Of a stretch of 64,000 nt of DNA, positions 9,158-17,063 are shown in pieces. The position numbers and the translations under genes were made by a program. Origin of the DNA: Pseudoalteromonas viridis (GTDB lineage Bacteria; Pseudomonadota; Gammaproteobacteria; Enterobacterales; Alteromonadaceae). The stretch is taken from the NCBI RefSeq assembly GCF_017742995.1, contig NZ_CP072425.1, positions 1 through 64,000 of the forward strand, read 5' to 3'. A model generated the notes under the pieces. It was not told where the DNA came from and searched no databases. It worked only from the letters and a program-made list of their open reading frames with translations. The number at the start of each line of letters is the position of its first letter. Positions within the stretch are counted from its first letter, which is position 1.

Positions 9158-9850
9158 ATGAATATGAAAAGGACCTTGACAGCAGTAATGTTTGGCGTGC
9201 TTGCAAATGCTACACACGCAACCGAACTGACCTATCACTGGCAGTTTGGCGACGGGCAAACAAGTAACCAAGTTCAGCCTGAGTACCAGTACAGTACGCC
9301 CGGCTTTTATACCGTTACCCTAGAAGTTTTCGACGGCCAAACACTGAGTTACAGCAAACAACATGAGGTTGATGCCGTTACGCCGTTGATCAAGCAATTT
9401 GATATACAGGTTGCACAAACCGTGACTCAGAACCAGCCTACAGCGCTCATTGCCAGTCTCAGTACCACAGCTCCGTTAGAATTAGACTACCAGTGGCACC
9501 TGCCAGATGGCAGTAAACAAGCAGGTGACCAAATCAGCCTGAGTTTTACACAAACTGGTGCGCAGGAAGTGACGCTTGTCGGATTATTTTCGGGTCGCCA
9601 GGTAGCGCAAAAGAACGTCGTACTCAATGTACAGGCAGCATCCGAGCAGACTGACAATCGGACAACACCAGACAGTGATGGCAATGGAACAACGTCAGGT
9701 AGTGATGACAAGACAGCATCAGGCAGTGATGGCAATGGAACAACGTCAGGCAGTGATAACAGCTCGGGAGGCGCCGCCTACTGGCTACTTGGGATCTGTT
9801 GCTTTACGCTACTGCGGAAAAAGTTACGCATCTCTGCAATGGTAAGATAA
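9158..9850 (+). CDS. Exported PKD-domain protein with GlyGly-CTERM-like sorting tail, 230 aa
   Basis: The start is set at the ATG at 9158, which has AGGA seven bases upstream and begins a signal peptide (MNMKRTLTAVMFGVLANA). Residues about 24-62 form a PKD domain (YHWQFGDGQ...GFYTVTLEV). A second beta-rich domain follows, then a low-complexity linker with near-perfect copies of SDGNGTTSGSD. The tail SSGGAAYWLLGICCFTLLRKK has the Gly-Gly, hydrophobic segment and basic cluster of GlyGly-CTERM signals, which in related bacteria are cleaved by rhombosortase and accompany type II secretion. This suggests a surface-attached or released protein. It is divergent from the surface operon and may belong to it functionally. 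No rhombosortase gene is in the window. Confidence 0.8.
   Translation: MNMKRTLTAVMFGVLANATHATELTYHWQFGDGQTSNQVQPEYQYSTPGFYTVTLEVFDGQTLSYSKQHEVDAVTPLIKQFDIQVAQTVTQNQPTALIASLSTTAPLELDYQWHLPDGSKQAGDQISLSFTQTGAQEVTLVGLFSGRQVAQKNVVLNVQAASEQTDNRTTPDSDGNGTTSGSDDKTASGSDGNGTTSGSDNSSGGAAYWLLGICCFTLLRKKLRISAMVR
9661..9758 (+). repeat. Short in-gene tandem repeat encoding an Asp/Gly/Thr/Ser linker
   Basis: The motif AGTGATGGCAATGGAACAAC and its continuation CGTCAGGYAGTGATRAC occur twice at a 54-base spacing (near 9672 and 9726), giving the protein linker SDGNGTTSGSD twice. It is in frame with the PKD gene, so copy changes would only alter linker length. Confidence 0.75.
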
Positions 9851-10842
9851 TTGACTATGTTGGTTTAAAAATAACGCATTCGCTCAGGGCCCTGCGCCCT
9901 GACAACTCCCCTGCTCTCACCCTGCATAAGCAGCTAGAGCGCTACTCAGCACCAAGCGAAGTTAACACTAACATCTGTTCCTTTTTCATAATGCAAGGGC
10001 CGTCGGCTGCAATAATGCCAATTACACTAAATACACGTTCCATTTTAATGAATAATACCAAATAGATTTATTTTTATGCTCCGGTATAAAAATACAATTA
10101 CCATCAATGTGGTAATGATTTTGCGGCACTGCGACTTTATTGATATCTATTTTGCTTAGTAAAGTATTCTATTTTGAGGCGAGAAAATATGGCCGATAAT
10201 AAGGTTAAATTTCTCATAGATTTACAGCCGGTCAATCCGCCCCGGAGGAAAACAAGCTTACCAGGGCGCTTTTAAAAAGCTTCACTCTGGCAACACTCCT
10301 AGACACCCTGGGCCATCTGTTCACTCACGTAATGATGTGCAGTTTAAAAATGACACACGATTTGGTCAGCAAGCTTCAACTACAAAAGCTTAGGCTGAAC
10401 AAGGTGCACGCTTAAGCATCGTCAAGCAGCAATCACCTCTTTGTTTGGTTCATTGTGTCAAACGAATGGTGAAACAGAAGCGCTCATCTCTTCATATGCG
10501 AATAAACAAGTCGTATCATCATTTAAATCAAATATCACAAAGCACCCATGCCACAAGAATGCCTTTCGCCGTCATGGGCCGTGCAGCACGCAATATTAGT
10601 GTGCGGTCTTCAATACTGTCACTCTTTCGCACCACATACCCAAAATCAACCCTGTAATAAGAAGATTAATTACTTCTAACAACGCTTGTACTAAGAATTA
10701 AATATACCACACATCCAACCAGATGAGATTTTTTTATTCATTTCGTTTGACTTTTGTTCAATTAAAACTAACTTTCAATACAACCCGACACACTGGGTTA
10801 ACCAAATAAAAACAATTACCTTTATGACAACAGGAAGAACGA
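9851..10842. other. Long intergenic stretch without a convincing gene; carries a decayed repeat copy
   Basis: About 1 kb lies between the PKD gene and the subtilase gene. Apart from a degenerate copy of the ATACCAATTT element (10144-10222) I see only short open frames without ribosome sites or codon structure, such as 10445-10657. The segment could contain eroded gene remnants or long untranslated leader sequence for the protease gene. Confidence 0.5.
10144..10222 (+). repeat. Degenerate partial copy of the ATACCAATTT interspersed element
   Basis: The segment GCTTAGTAAAGTATTCTATT through GAGGCGAGAAAATAT and ATAATAAGG matches the left half of the element seen complete at 38628-38789 and 56110-56282, with scattered mismatches. 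The right half and its terminal repeat are not recognisable, so it looks like an old truncated copy. Confidence 0.65.
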
Positions 10843-11985
10843 ATGAAACATTCTTTAATTTGCCTATCGATTGTAAGTGCCCTTTCCAGTACCGCCGCGT
10901 CTGCGTCAGAACCCGACTACCAGGGTGCAGCCGCTGAACTGGCAATTAACAACACCTGCATCGTCAGATTCGACGACAAAACAGAAAAACTAGATGTGGA
11001 GGGTAAGGCCAGAGGATTGCTGGCTCGCGCAAACGCTCAGGCAAAACACATTTATAAACATGCAATGAAAGGCATGGCAGTTAATATGAGCTGCGCGCAG
11101 GCGCGTGCCACTTTTGCAGCTGAGTCGGCCTCAATGCGCTTTACGCCAGACGGCGCCGTGTATGCCAGCCCGGCCAAAAAACTCGGCAAACCAGGTGGCG
11201 GTGGTTCGCAAGGCCAGACTATTCCATGGAGTGTCAGCCGCGTTGGTGGCCCAGTTGATGGCAGCGGTTATACCGCCTGGGTTATAGATACGGGTATCGA
11301 CGTTGACCACAGCGACCTCAATGTCGACAGCAACCGAGGCTTCAGCGCATTTAGTAAAGGTAAAAATGCCGGCGTGGACGACGGCAACGGTCATGGTACC
11401 CATGTCGCCGGCACCATTGCAGCATTAGATAACGGCATCGATGTGGTTGGTGTTGCCGCGGGCGCCACCGTGGTGCCGGTCAAAGTACTCGACTCTCGCG
11501 GCTCTGGCAGCTGGTCAGGTGTATTAGCGGGTATTGACCACGTTGCTGCCAATGCATCACCGGGGGACTGTGTCAACATGAGCCTGGGCGGTGGTTTCAA
11601 CCAGGAACTGAATGACGCCGTTGAAAGCGCAGCGCAACAATCAGGTGCATTCTTTGTAATTGCAGCCGGCAATGAAAGCCAGCATGCCAACAATGTTTCA
11701 CCTGCCAGTGCGTCACACCCGCGCGTGTATACTATCTCAGCGACAGATGCCAACGATCGCTTCGCCAGCTTCTCCAACTATGGCAATCCGCCGGTCGACT
11801 ATGCAGCACCGGGTGTCAGCATTTCATCAACACGCAGCGGCGGTGGCACAACCACCATGTCAGGGACGTCCATGGCATCACCCGCAGCCTGTGCCGTGAT
11901 CATGATGAGCAATGGCAACCCCAGAACGGATGGCCGCGCCAGTGGTGATCCGGATGGCAATGCCGACAGCATCATTCATTTATAA
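10843..11985 (+). CDS. Subtilisin-family (S8) secreted serine protease, 380 aa
   Basis: A signal peptide (MKHSLICLSIVSALSSTAASA) is followed by a propeptide-like region (residues about 30-105) and the S8 catalytic domain. The triad is visible: Asp in AWVIDTGIDVDHSDL, His in GNGHGTHVAG and Ser in SGTSMASP; the oxyanion Asn lies in VIAAGN. The ATG at 10843 has AGGAAG upstream. Unusually, the widely conserved SMASPHVAG reads SMASPAACAV here, losing the His-Val-Ala-Gly helix start while keeping the nucleophile. There is no C-terminal domain beyond the catalytic fold. It is a free-standing gene, probably producing an extracellular protease. Confidence 0.93.
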   Translation: MKHSLICLSIVSALSSTAASASEPDYQGAAAELAINNTCIVRFDDKTEKLDVEGKARGLLARANAQAKHIYKHAMKGMAVNMSCAQARATFAAESASMRFTPDGAVYASPAKKLGKPGGGGSQGQTIPWSVSRVGGPVDGSGYTAWVIDTGIDVDHSDLNVDSNRGFSAFSKGKNAGVDDGNGHGTHVAGTIAALDNGIDVVGVAAGATVVPVKVLDSRGSGSWSGVLAGIDHVAANASPGDCVNMSLGGGFNQELNDAVESAAQQSGAFFVIAAGNESQHANNVSPASASHPRVYTISATDANDRFASFSNYGNPPVDYAAPGVSISSTRSGGGTTTMSGTSMASPAACAVIMMSNGNPRTDGRASGDPDGNADSIIHL

Positions 11986-11994
11986 GTCAATGAC

Positions 11995-12022
11995 GGCAGT
12001 TCAGCCTCAGTGCTGAGCTGCC
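11995..12022 (+). terminator. Hairpin downstream of the S8 protease gene
   Basis: GGCAGTTCAGC and GCTGAGCTGCC pair across a six-base loop with one mismatch, ten bases past the protease stop. No T run follows, so it may act weakly or stabilise the mRNA end. Confidence 0.45.
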
Positions 12023-12046
12023 TCGATAACGAACTAAATTACGCAA

Positions 12047-12397
12047 TCAGAGCGCGATTCCCTGCGCTTGCATTGACCGCACACCCGCAATCGCCTGCAT
12101 GATATCCATAAAGTACACGTCCTCAAGCAAAGAGATCACATCATTCCACCTTGGATTAAATTCATTATTCTCCCAGCGTCTTAAGGTGCGCTCTTCTATA
12201 CCATAACTGGCAGCAGATTCAGCCTGAGTATAGCCTCTTAACTTTCGTGCATACTTTAATAACTGCGCGCCCCTCGGCGCGCGGAGTAAGTCAAATTCTT
12301 GTACCTTGTCCTGATGCGGTGATGGAACGCCTCCTCCCAGAGTAAAGGGGTTGATCATAGTTTCTGTTGGGATCTTGCAGGTTGCTGTGCTGGTCAT
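12047..12397 (-). CDS. Xre-family helix-turn-helix regulator, 116 aa
   Basis: The C-terminal two thirds contain a Cro/CI-type helix-turn-helix: LLKYARKLRGYTQAESAASY followed by GIEERTLRRWENNEFNPRW. An alternative GTG at 12403 sits directly on the AAGGAAG ribosome site, while the ATG at 12397 lies at normal distance, so the latter is chosen. The N-terminal 30 residues are Gly/Pro-rich and unstructured. It is divergent from an S24-type repressor, and the shared region is full of TGCGTAA motifs. The pair could be a remnant of a phage-type switch or a host regulatory module; no phage structural genes are nearby. Confidence 0.82.
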   Translation of the reverse strand: MTSTATCKIPTETMINPFTLGGGVPSPHQDKVQEFDLLRAPRGAQLLKYARKLRGYTQAESAASYGIEERTLRRWENNEFNPRWNDVISLLEDVYFMDIMQAIAGVRSMQAQGIAL

Positions 12398-12414
12398 ATC
12401 CACTTCCTTACTTT

Positions 12415-12591
12415 TTTACGCAATCTTGTCTTGTTTCCCAATCACCTTGGGGCAATTGAGTCATTATCTACTATCAGCAATGGCTGTTAACGCGGACTGA
12501 ATCCTTAAAACACCGCCAATGCGTAATTTATGGAAGATGATAGTTTAGTTTTTTACGCGGATCAATGCGTAACTTTCAAAATTTTGCGTAA
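12415..12591. promoter_or_regulatory. Cluster of TGCGTAA / TTACGCA motifs, candidate operators
   Basis: The divergent region contains TTTACGCAA (12415-12423), AATGCGTAATT (12518-12528), TTACGC (12553-12558), TGCGTAA (12566-12572) and TGCGTAA (12585-12591). The third and fourth form an inverted repeat, TTACGC-N8-GCGTAA. The last copy lies just upstream of the -35 box of the S24 gene and the first is near the start of the Xre gene, as expected for operators of one or both regulators. Confidence 0.6.
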
Positions 12592-12600
12592 AAATTTGAA

Positions 12601-12629
12601 TTGCCTTTTCTCATTCAAGTTTCTATAAT
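12601..12629 (+). promoter_or_regulatory. Sigma-70 type promoter for the S24 repressor gene
   Basis: TTGCCT (12601-12606) is separated by 17 bases from a perfect TATAAT (12624-12629). The predicted transcript would start near 12636, which excludes the upstream TTG as a start and supports the ATG at 12675. Confidence 0.7.
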
Positions 12630-12674
12630 GCCGTATTGCTTAAAAATGTGACACCAGAGGCGTGGTATCAAACA

Positions 12675-13379
12675 ATGGAAAAACAACACAATATGGAAGC
12701 TGATATTTCAGCATTCGCAGAACGCGTTGAATATGCAATTAAACCGCATAGCATTCGCGCCTTTGCGTCAAAAATTGATATTTCTGAAGGAACATTAAGG
12801 CGTATACTCAAAGGCGAAGATCCTAAGCTGAGTATTGTGGAGCGCATTGCACAGGTCGCCAATGTTGACTTGATGTGGCTGATCCAGGGAGAAACGGCAT
12901 CAGAGTGTCCACAATCACCGATCATTACCCAGCCACTGGTTAAACTGGATGAGTTTAACGAAGCCTTTGTGCTGGTGCCGGGCTATCATGTGTCGGTCAG
13001 CACTGGTCACGGTGCATTTAACGACAATGCCCAGGTCGCACGTCACCTGGCATTCAGAAAAAAATGGATCGACTACAAAAATCTCGATAAAAGTGAGCTG
13101 GCGGTTGTGTTCGCCAAAGGCGACTCCATGGAACCCACCATTCACAACAACAACACCATTTTGGTCGATTTGAGTGATAAAAAGCTCAGTGAAGGTCTCA
13201 TCTATGTTGTTCGCCTGGGTGAAGAACTTTATGCCAAACGCTTGCAACAATATTTGGATGGCTCGGTTAGGCTTATCAGTGATAACAAAGAATATGTTGA
13301 ACAAGTGGTTCGAGCTGATGAGCTGGAACAGCTGGAGATCATTGGTAAAGTGGTGTGGATAGGCAAAGATCTGGCGTGA
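12675..13379 (+). CDS. S24-family (CI/LexA-like) transcriptional repressor, 234 aa
   Basis: The N-terminal part is a helix-turn-helix (SIRAFASKIDISEGTLRRIL) and the C-terminal part an S24 peptidase/dimerisation domain with the nucleophile in FAKGDSMEPTI and the general-base Lys in ELYAKRLQQY. Proteins of this type bind operators as dimers and, in phages, are inactivated by RecA-stimulated self-cleavage; an Ala-Gly or similar cleavage site was not identified with certainty. The start at 12675 is chosen because the promoter places the transcript start near 12636; the spacing to AGAGG is long, so the ATG at 12693 remains possible. It converges with the small RTX gene, and likely controls itself and the divergent Xre gene through the TGCGTAA motifs. 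Confidence 0.88.
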   Translation: MEKQHNMEADISAFAERVEYAIKPHSIRAFASKIDISEGTLRRILKGEDPKLSIVERIAQVANVDLMWLIQGETASECPQSPIITQPLVKLDEFNEAFVLVPGYHVSVSTGHGAFNDNAQVARHLAFRKKWIDYKNLDKSELAVVFAKGDSMEPTIHNNNTILVDLSDKKLSEGLIYVVRLGEELYAKRLQQYLDGSVRLISDNKEYVEQVVRADELEQLEIIGKVVWIGKDLA

Positions 13380-13391
13380 TTAAGCGCCAGA

Positions 13392-14051
13392 TTAGTACTT
13401 ACCACCCTGTTCATTTGAACTGGTTACAATCTCCCCCTGATAGAGCTGATTGCGACCACTGCCGCCGTTAAGGGTGTCGTAACCCGTGCCACCGGCGAGG
13501 ATATCATTGCCCTCTTTGCCTTCGAGTACATCTTTGTCATCGCCGCCTATCAGTGTGTCGTTGCCACTGCCACCGACCAGCTTATCACGCCCGGCAAACC
13601 CCCTGAGCTTATCGTTGCCGGCACCACCAAATAACCGGTCCGAACCGCGCCCACCCATTACTTCATCGTCACCGCTACCAGCCCAGATGTGCTGCTCAGT
13701 GGCCATAGCACGACCGTCGTAGCTGTCGTCGCCTTCGCTCAGATAAACGTGAATTTGCTCAACCTGATTGGCATAAATAAATACACAGCTGGCACTGTCC
13801 GAGGTCGCTCTCATCACTTTAATGCGCCGACCGTCCAGGGTTAGCCGGTACGTTTCTGCCTCCGGCGTACCAACAATATTAAGCACCACGATGTGCCTGA
13901 CCGATTTCACTGCGCGCAAAGACATGCGCTTTAATTCGACAATGGCGCCTCCTCCCAGTCCGACGCACACGCCATCGGATGCAATCGCACCACGAGCACT
14001 AAGTATGCCCATAAGACCCAATAAAAACGCCACTAAGACCCGCTTAACCAT
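13392..14051 (-). CDS. Small exported RTX-repeat protein, 219 aa
   Basis: A good signal peptide (MVKRVLVAFLLGLMGILSARGAIA) precedes a non-repetitive domain (residues about 25-115) and about eight RTX nonapeptides (GSGDDEVMGGRGSDRLFGG and following) near the C-terminus. Combining a Sec-type signal with RTX repeats points to export via the periplasm, rather than classic type I secretion. A second RTX gene lies 10 kb away in the left-end operon. The gene converges with the S24 repressor, the two stops being 12 bases apart. Function unknown, probably calcium-stabilised outside the cytoplasm. Confidence 0.85.
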   Translation of the reverse strand: MVKRVLVAFLLGLMGILSARGAIASDGVCVGLGGGAIVELKRMSLRAVKSVRHIVVLNIVGTPEAETYRLTLDGRRIKVMRATSDSASCVFIYANQVEQIHVYLSEGDDSYDGRAMATEQHIWAGSGDDEVMGGRGSDRLFGGAGNDKLRGFAGRDKLVGGSGNDTLIGGDDKDVLEGKEGNDILAGGTGYDTLNGGSGRNQLYQGEIVTSSNEQGGKY

Positions 14052-14325
14052 ATCCCTACACCCTTTTGAAAGCGTTGTTTAATCTGCCTGAGTGAAACCA
14101 GATACCGAACTAATACCTGTATCACTTATAACCAGATTACCTACTGTCACTCTAGCGACACAGTGTGGACACAATGTGCAGATGTAACACGGGGAGTTCA
14201 TTTTAGTTTAGCTGCTCGGCAGAAGAATGGTGAGGCGAAACAATATGGAAAGTATGGCGGCTATATTAGAGGGGCGAGTGTTCAGTGAGAGCCCATGACT
14301 GAGCTCTACGGTTAAGAAAGCCGGT

Positions 14326-14487
14326 TTAGCACTCACATGCCCAGTAGCGATTACCTGTCTGTGATTGCGGTGGCGGATTACAGCGGTATGAATGCGCACC
14401 TCCCGCTACATTAGGAGTTTGTTGCTGTGCCAGTTGTTGCGTATCTGTAAGGCGCTTTAATGCTGATTTTTTGATTTGTAATTTCAT
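14326..14487 (-). CDS. Small peptide precursor with double-glycine leader and Cys-containing core (RiPP/bacteriocin-like), 53 aa
   Basis: The frame begins at an ATG at 14487 with AAGGA seven bases upstream and ends with TAA at 14326. The first 30 residues are a basic then Gln-rich leader (MKLQIKKSALKRLTDT...) ending in NVAGG, the classical Gly-Gly processing site of exported peptides. The 23-residue core, AHSYRCNPPPQ to NRYWACEC, has cysteines at 36, 51 and 53 plus three consecutive prolines. This layout is typical of precursors cleaved by C39-peptidase ABC exporters. No modifying enzyme, exporter or immunity gene is adjacent; the VOC gene lies 97 bases upstream on the same strand. Could be an orphan precursor served by machinery elsewhere. 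Confidence 0.72.
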   Translation of the reverse strand: MKLQIKKSALKRLTDTQQLAQQQTPNVAGGAHSYRCNPPPQSQTGNRYWACEC

Positions 14488-14584
14488 TTTCTTGTCCTTG
14501 AGTTGAATTTTTTATGGCCAAAAAAAGACCACAAGAATCAACCTGACATTTTAACCACAATAAATCAACAATTATTTTACCAAA

Positions 14585-15052
14585 CTATGAGTCGTCCGTC
14601 ATCCATTCAGCCATGCGCGCTATTATTTCTTGCTCAGTTAAGTCTTCCTGGTGCGTGCCTAAGGTCCAGACATGACCAAACGGGTCCTGCAATGTACCCG
14701 CTCTGTCGCCATAAAATTGATCCACCACAGGCCGTAACTCGGTCGCCCCGGCTGCAATCGCCTGAGCAAAGGTATTGTCGACATCGGGCACGTACAGCAT
14801 CAAACTAACGGGTGTACCACCGAGTTGTTGCGGACTCTTAAAATGCATATCCGGACACATATCTGACAACATCAGATGAGAATCACCTATTTTGAGCTCG
14901 GCATGCGCCACGCCGCCATCCGGCATTGGCAGCTGCATGATCAGCTCCGCAGCAAAAGCCTTGCGGTAAAAGTCTATCGCCTGAGCCGCGTTTTCGGTGA
15001 TCAGATAGGGCGTCAGAGCGTGGTAGCCGTCCGGTATCGCTGAAACTGTCAT
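14585..15052 (-). CDS. VOC-superfamily (glyoxalase/PhnB-like) protein, 155 aa
   Basis: The start at 15052 is supported by GAGGA seven bases upstream; the frame extends further but without a site. The sequence fits PhnB-like members of the vicinal oxygen chelate fold: HALTPYLITENAAQAIDFYRKAF at the start, DSHLMLSDM in the middle, and LQDPFGHVWTLGTHQEDL near the end. Such proteins are small dimeric metal-binding or binding-only proteins, often annotated as glyoxalase/bleomycin-resistance-like; the true substrate cannot be told from sequence. The double-glycine peptide gene follows 97 bases downstream on the same strand. Confidence 0.88.
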   Translation of the reverse strand: MTVSAIPDGYHALTPYLITENAAQAIDFYRKAFAAELIMQLPMPDGGVAHAELKIGDSHLMLSDMCPDMHFKSPQQLGGTPVSLMLYVPDVDNTFAQAIAAGATELRPVVDQFYGDRAGTLQDPFGHVWTLGTHQEDLTEQEIIARMAEWMTDDS

Positions 15053-15288
15053 GATGATTTCCTCGCAAGTTAGACACAGTGCCATGACTTATCTTTTGGC
15101 CACACGCATAGTCACGTGCATGCCAAATCGCTCGTCAGACATTCTGATCATTTAAAGCTAGTCCAGTTCACCGAAAAGTCGAGTGAAACCCCAGCTCAAC
15201 ACAAATCACCACAGCGTGTGTTCATGCCTTTTTCGGCGCCACAAAAAGCGCTAAACTAGGCGCTTTTAAGCCCGACAGTGAGAGCACG

Positions 15289-16044
15289 ATGCAACGTAAA
15301 AAGCTGGTAAACCACCTCAATGAGTTTCTGAAACCTTTCCAGATAAAAGACTACTGCCCAAATGGTTTGCAGGTCGAAGGAAAAACCGAGATCCGTAAGG
15401 TCATCACCGGCGTCACAGCCAGCCAGGCTCTTATCGATGCTGCCATTGAAAAACAGGCTGATGCTATACTGGTCCATCATGGCTACTTCTGGAAAGGCGA
15501 AGATCAAACCGTGACCGGCATGAAAAAGCGCCGTCTGCAGGCCCTATTGGCTCATGATATTAATTTGCTGGCCTACCATCTGCCGCTGGATGTTCACCCG
15601 GAGGTTGGTAACAACGCACAACTGGGTAAGCTGCTTGGCCTGACTATTGAGCGTCCGTTGGAACCCTGGAACAGCAACAGCGTAGCGGTAAAAGGCAAAC
15701 TGAGCGAACCTATGTCTGCGACCGAATTTGCAACTTTGATTGAGCAGAAGCTGGGTCGTAAGCCACTACTTAACCAGGCGGGCGACCACCTGATCAAGAC
15801 CATCGCCTGGTGCACCGGCGGCGGCCAAAGCTTTATAGATCTGGCAGCCAGCCAGGGGATCGATGCCTATCTCACCGGCGAGGCGTCTGAACAAACCATT
15901 CATTCATCGAATGAGCAACAGATCCACTTCTTTGCCGCCGGACATCATGCCACCGAGCGATACGGCGCAAAAGCACTGGGCGAATATCTGGCAACCCAGT
16001 TTGACCTGGATGTTGAATTTGTTGATATCGACAACCCAGTGTGA
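15289..16044 (+). CDS. ybgI: Nif3/YbgI-family metal-binding hydrolase-like protein, 251 aa
   Basis: The whole length matches the Nif3-like dinuclear metal protein family (GTP cyclohydrolase I type 2 homologue). Metal-binding signatures are VHHGYFWKGED (about residues 63-73), AYHLPLDVHPEVGNN (about 103-117) and the C-terminal FFAAGHHATERYG. Length equals that of the E. coli protein. Biochemical role is poorly defined in the family. It stands 3 bases ahead of cmoM, so the two form an operon. Confidence 0.93.
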   Translation: MQRKKLVNHLNEFLKPFQIKDYCPNGLQVEGKTEIRKVITGVTASQALIDAAIEKQADAILVHHGYFWKGEDQTVTGMKKRRLQALLAHDINLLAYHLPLDVHPEVGNNAQLGKLLGLTIERPLEPWNSNSVAVKGKLSEPMSATEFATLIEQKLGRKPLLNQAGDHLIKTIAWCTGGGQSFIDLAASQGIDAYLTGEASEQTIHSSNEQQIHFFAAGHHATERYGAKALGEYLATQFDLDVEFVDIDNPV

Positions 16045-16047
16045 TCT

Positions 16048-16869
16048 ATGGCTAAGCGCACGCAACGTACCCTCAATCGCAATGAGGACCGCAATTTTAG
16101 CGAGTTAACCGGCAAGTTTAAGAACAACATTTATGGCACCAGCAAAGGCAAACTGAGGGAAGCTGTATTACAGCGCGATCTCGCACAGCATCTGCCCTGG
16201 CTGGGCGCTGAGTCAGACAAAATGGTACTGGATGTTGGCGGGGGACAAGGTCAGCTGGCGCTGTTTCTTGCGCAACTGGGGCATCACGTCACACTGGTGG
16301 ATATTTCCGACGAAATGCTGGCACAAGCACAACAACAGGCTGATAAGTTGGGTGTCACAGAGCGAGTGACTCTGATCAACGCGCCGCTACAGGCGCTCCC
16401 TGAGCTTTCACTCGGTCAGTTTGACCTGGTGATGTGCCATGCGGTGCTGGAATGGCTTACTGAGCAGCAACAGGCACTGACGCTGCTCAGTCAACGACTC
16501 GCTCCGCAAGGTTACCTGTCTTTGATGTACTACAACCGGGCGGCTCAGCGCATGGCCAATATGGTCTATGGTAATTTTGACTATGTCCGCAATGGCCTTC
16601 AGGTGAAACAAAAAGTGGGCTTGAGCCCGAATCGTCCACTAGAGCCGCAGGACGTCAATCGCTGGCTGGAGGCCTTGCCGCTGAACAAGCTTTCCCAGTC
16701 GGGCGTGCGCTGTTTTCACGATTACTTGCGAGATCCGAACAAAGGCAACAGTCAGTTTGATGACTTGCTTGAACTGGAGCTTAAATATAATCAACAGGAA
16801 CCTTATGCCTCCCTCGGCAGGTATACTCACCTGATGTTGCAGCACCAATCGGCTACGGACGACCAATAA
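16048..16869 (+). CDS. cmoM: tRNA 5-carboxymethoxyuridine methyltransferase CmoM
   Basis: This SAM-dependent methyltransferase carries the family start DRNFSELTGKFKNNIYGT and motif I VLDVGGGQGQLALFLAQLG. CmoM methylates the carboxyl group of cmo5U at the wobble position of tRNAs to give mcmo5U. The C-terminal part is conserved (RYTHLMLQHQ). It begins 3 bases after ybgI. A strong inverted repeat lies just downstream. Confidence 0.92.
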   Translation: MAKRTQRTLNRNEDRNFSELTGKFKNNIYGTSKGKLREAVLQRDLAQHLPWLGAESDKMVLDVGGGQGQLALFLAQLGHHVTLVDISDEMLAQAQQQADKLGVTERVTLINAPLQALPELSLGQFDLVMCHAVLEWLTEQQQALTLLSQRLAPQGYLSLMYYNRAAQRMANMVYGNFDYVRNGLQVKQKVGLSPNRPLEPQDVNRWLEALPLNKLSQSGVRCFHDYLRDPNKGNSQFDDLLELELKYNQQEPYASLGRYTHLMLQHQSATDDQ

Positions 16870-16875
16870 AAAAGA

Positions 16876-16902
16876 CCCTGGCACCTATTACCAGTGCCAG
16901 GG
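16876..16902. terminator. Strong inverted repeat between cmoM and the convergent regulator gene
   Basis: CCCTGGCAC pairs perfectly with GTGCCAGGG across a nine-base loop. The A run before it gives a T tail when read leftward, so it can terminate transcripts on the minus strand and may serve both convergent genes. Confidence 0.7.
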
Positions 16903-17063
16903 CCGAGACATGTGTCCAGGTCTTTGATCCTGTCGTCATACACTCACATTGCTCAGCAAGCGCATGTCAATGCCAAAGGTCGGGAGAGCAACGATTTAAC
17001 CGTGGCACAACAGCGCCAGAATGTCATCAACTATCCTTTGAATCATTTTGAAAAGCATAACTA

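Noticed and set aside
10445..10657. Open frame of 70 codons in the 1-kb gap before the S8 protease
   Set aside because: No ribosome site, no hydrophobic or domain pattern, and unusual codon use; probably chance.
12047..13379. Prophage remnant
   Set aside because: Xre and S24 regulators resemble a phage switch, but no integrase, attachment repeats, capsid or lysis genes exist nearby, so I do not call a prophage.
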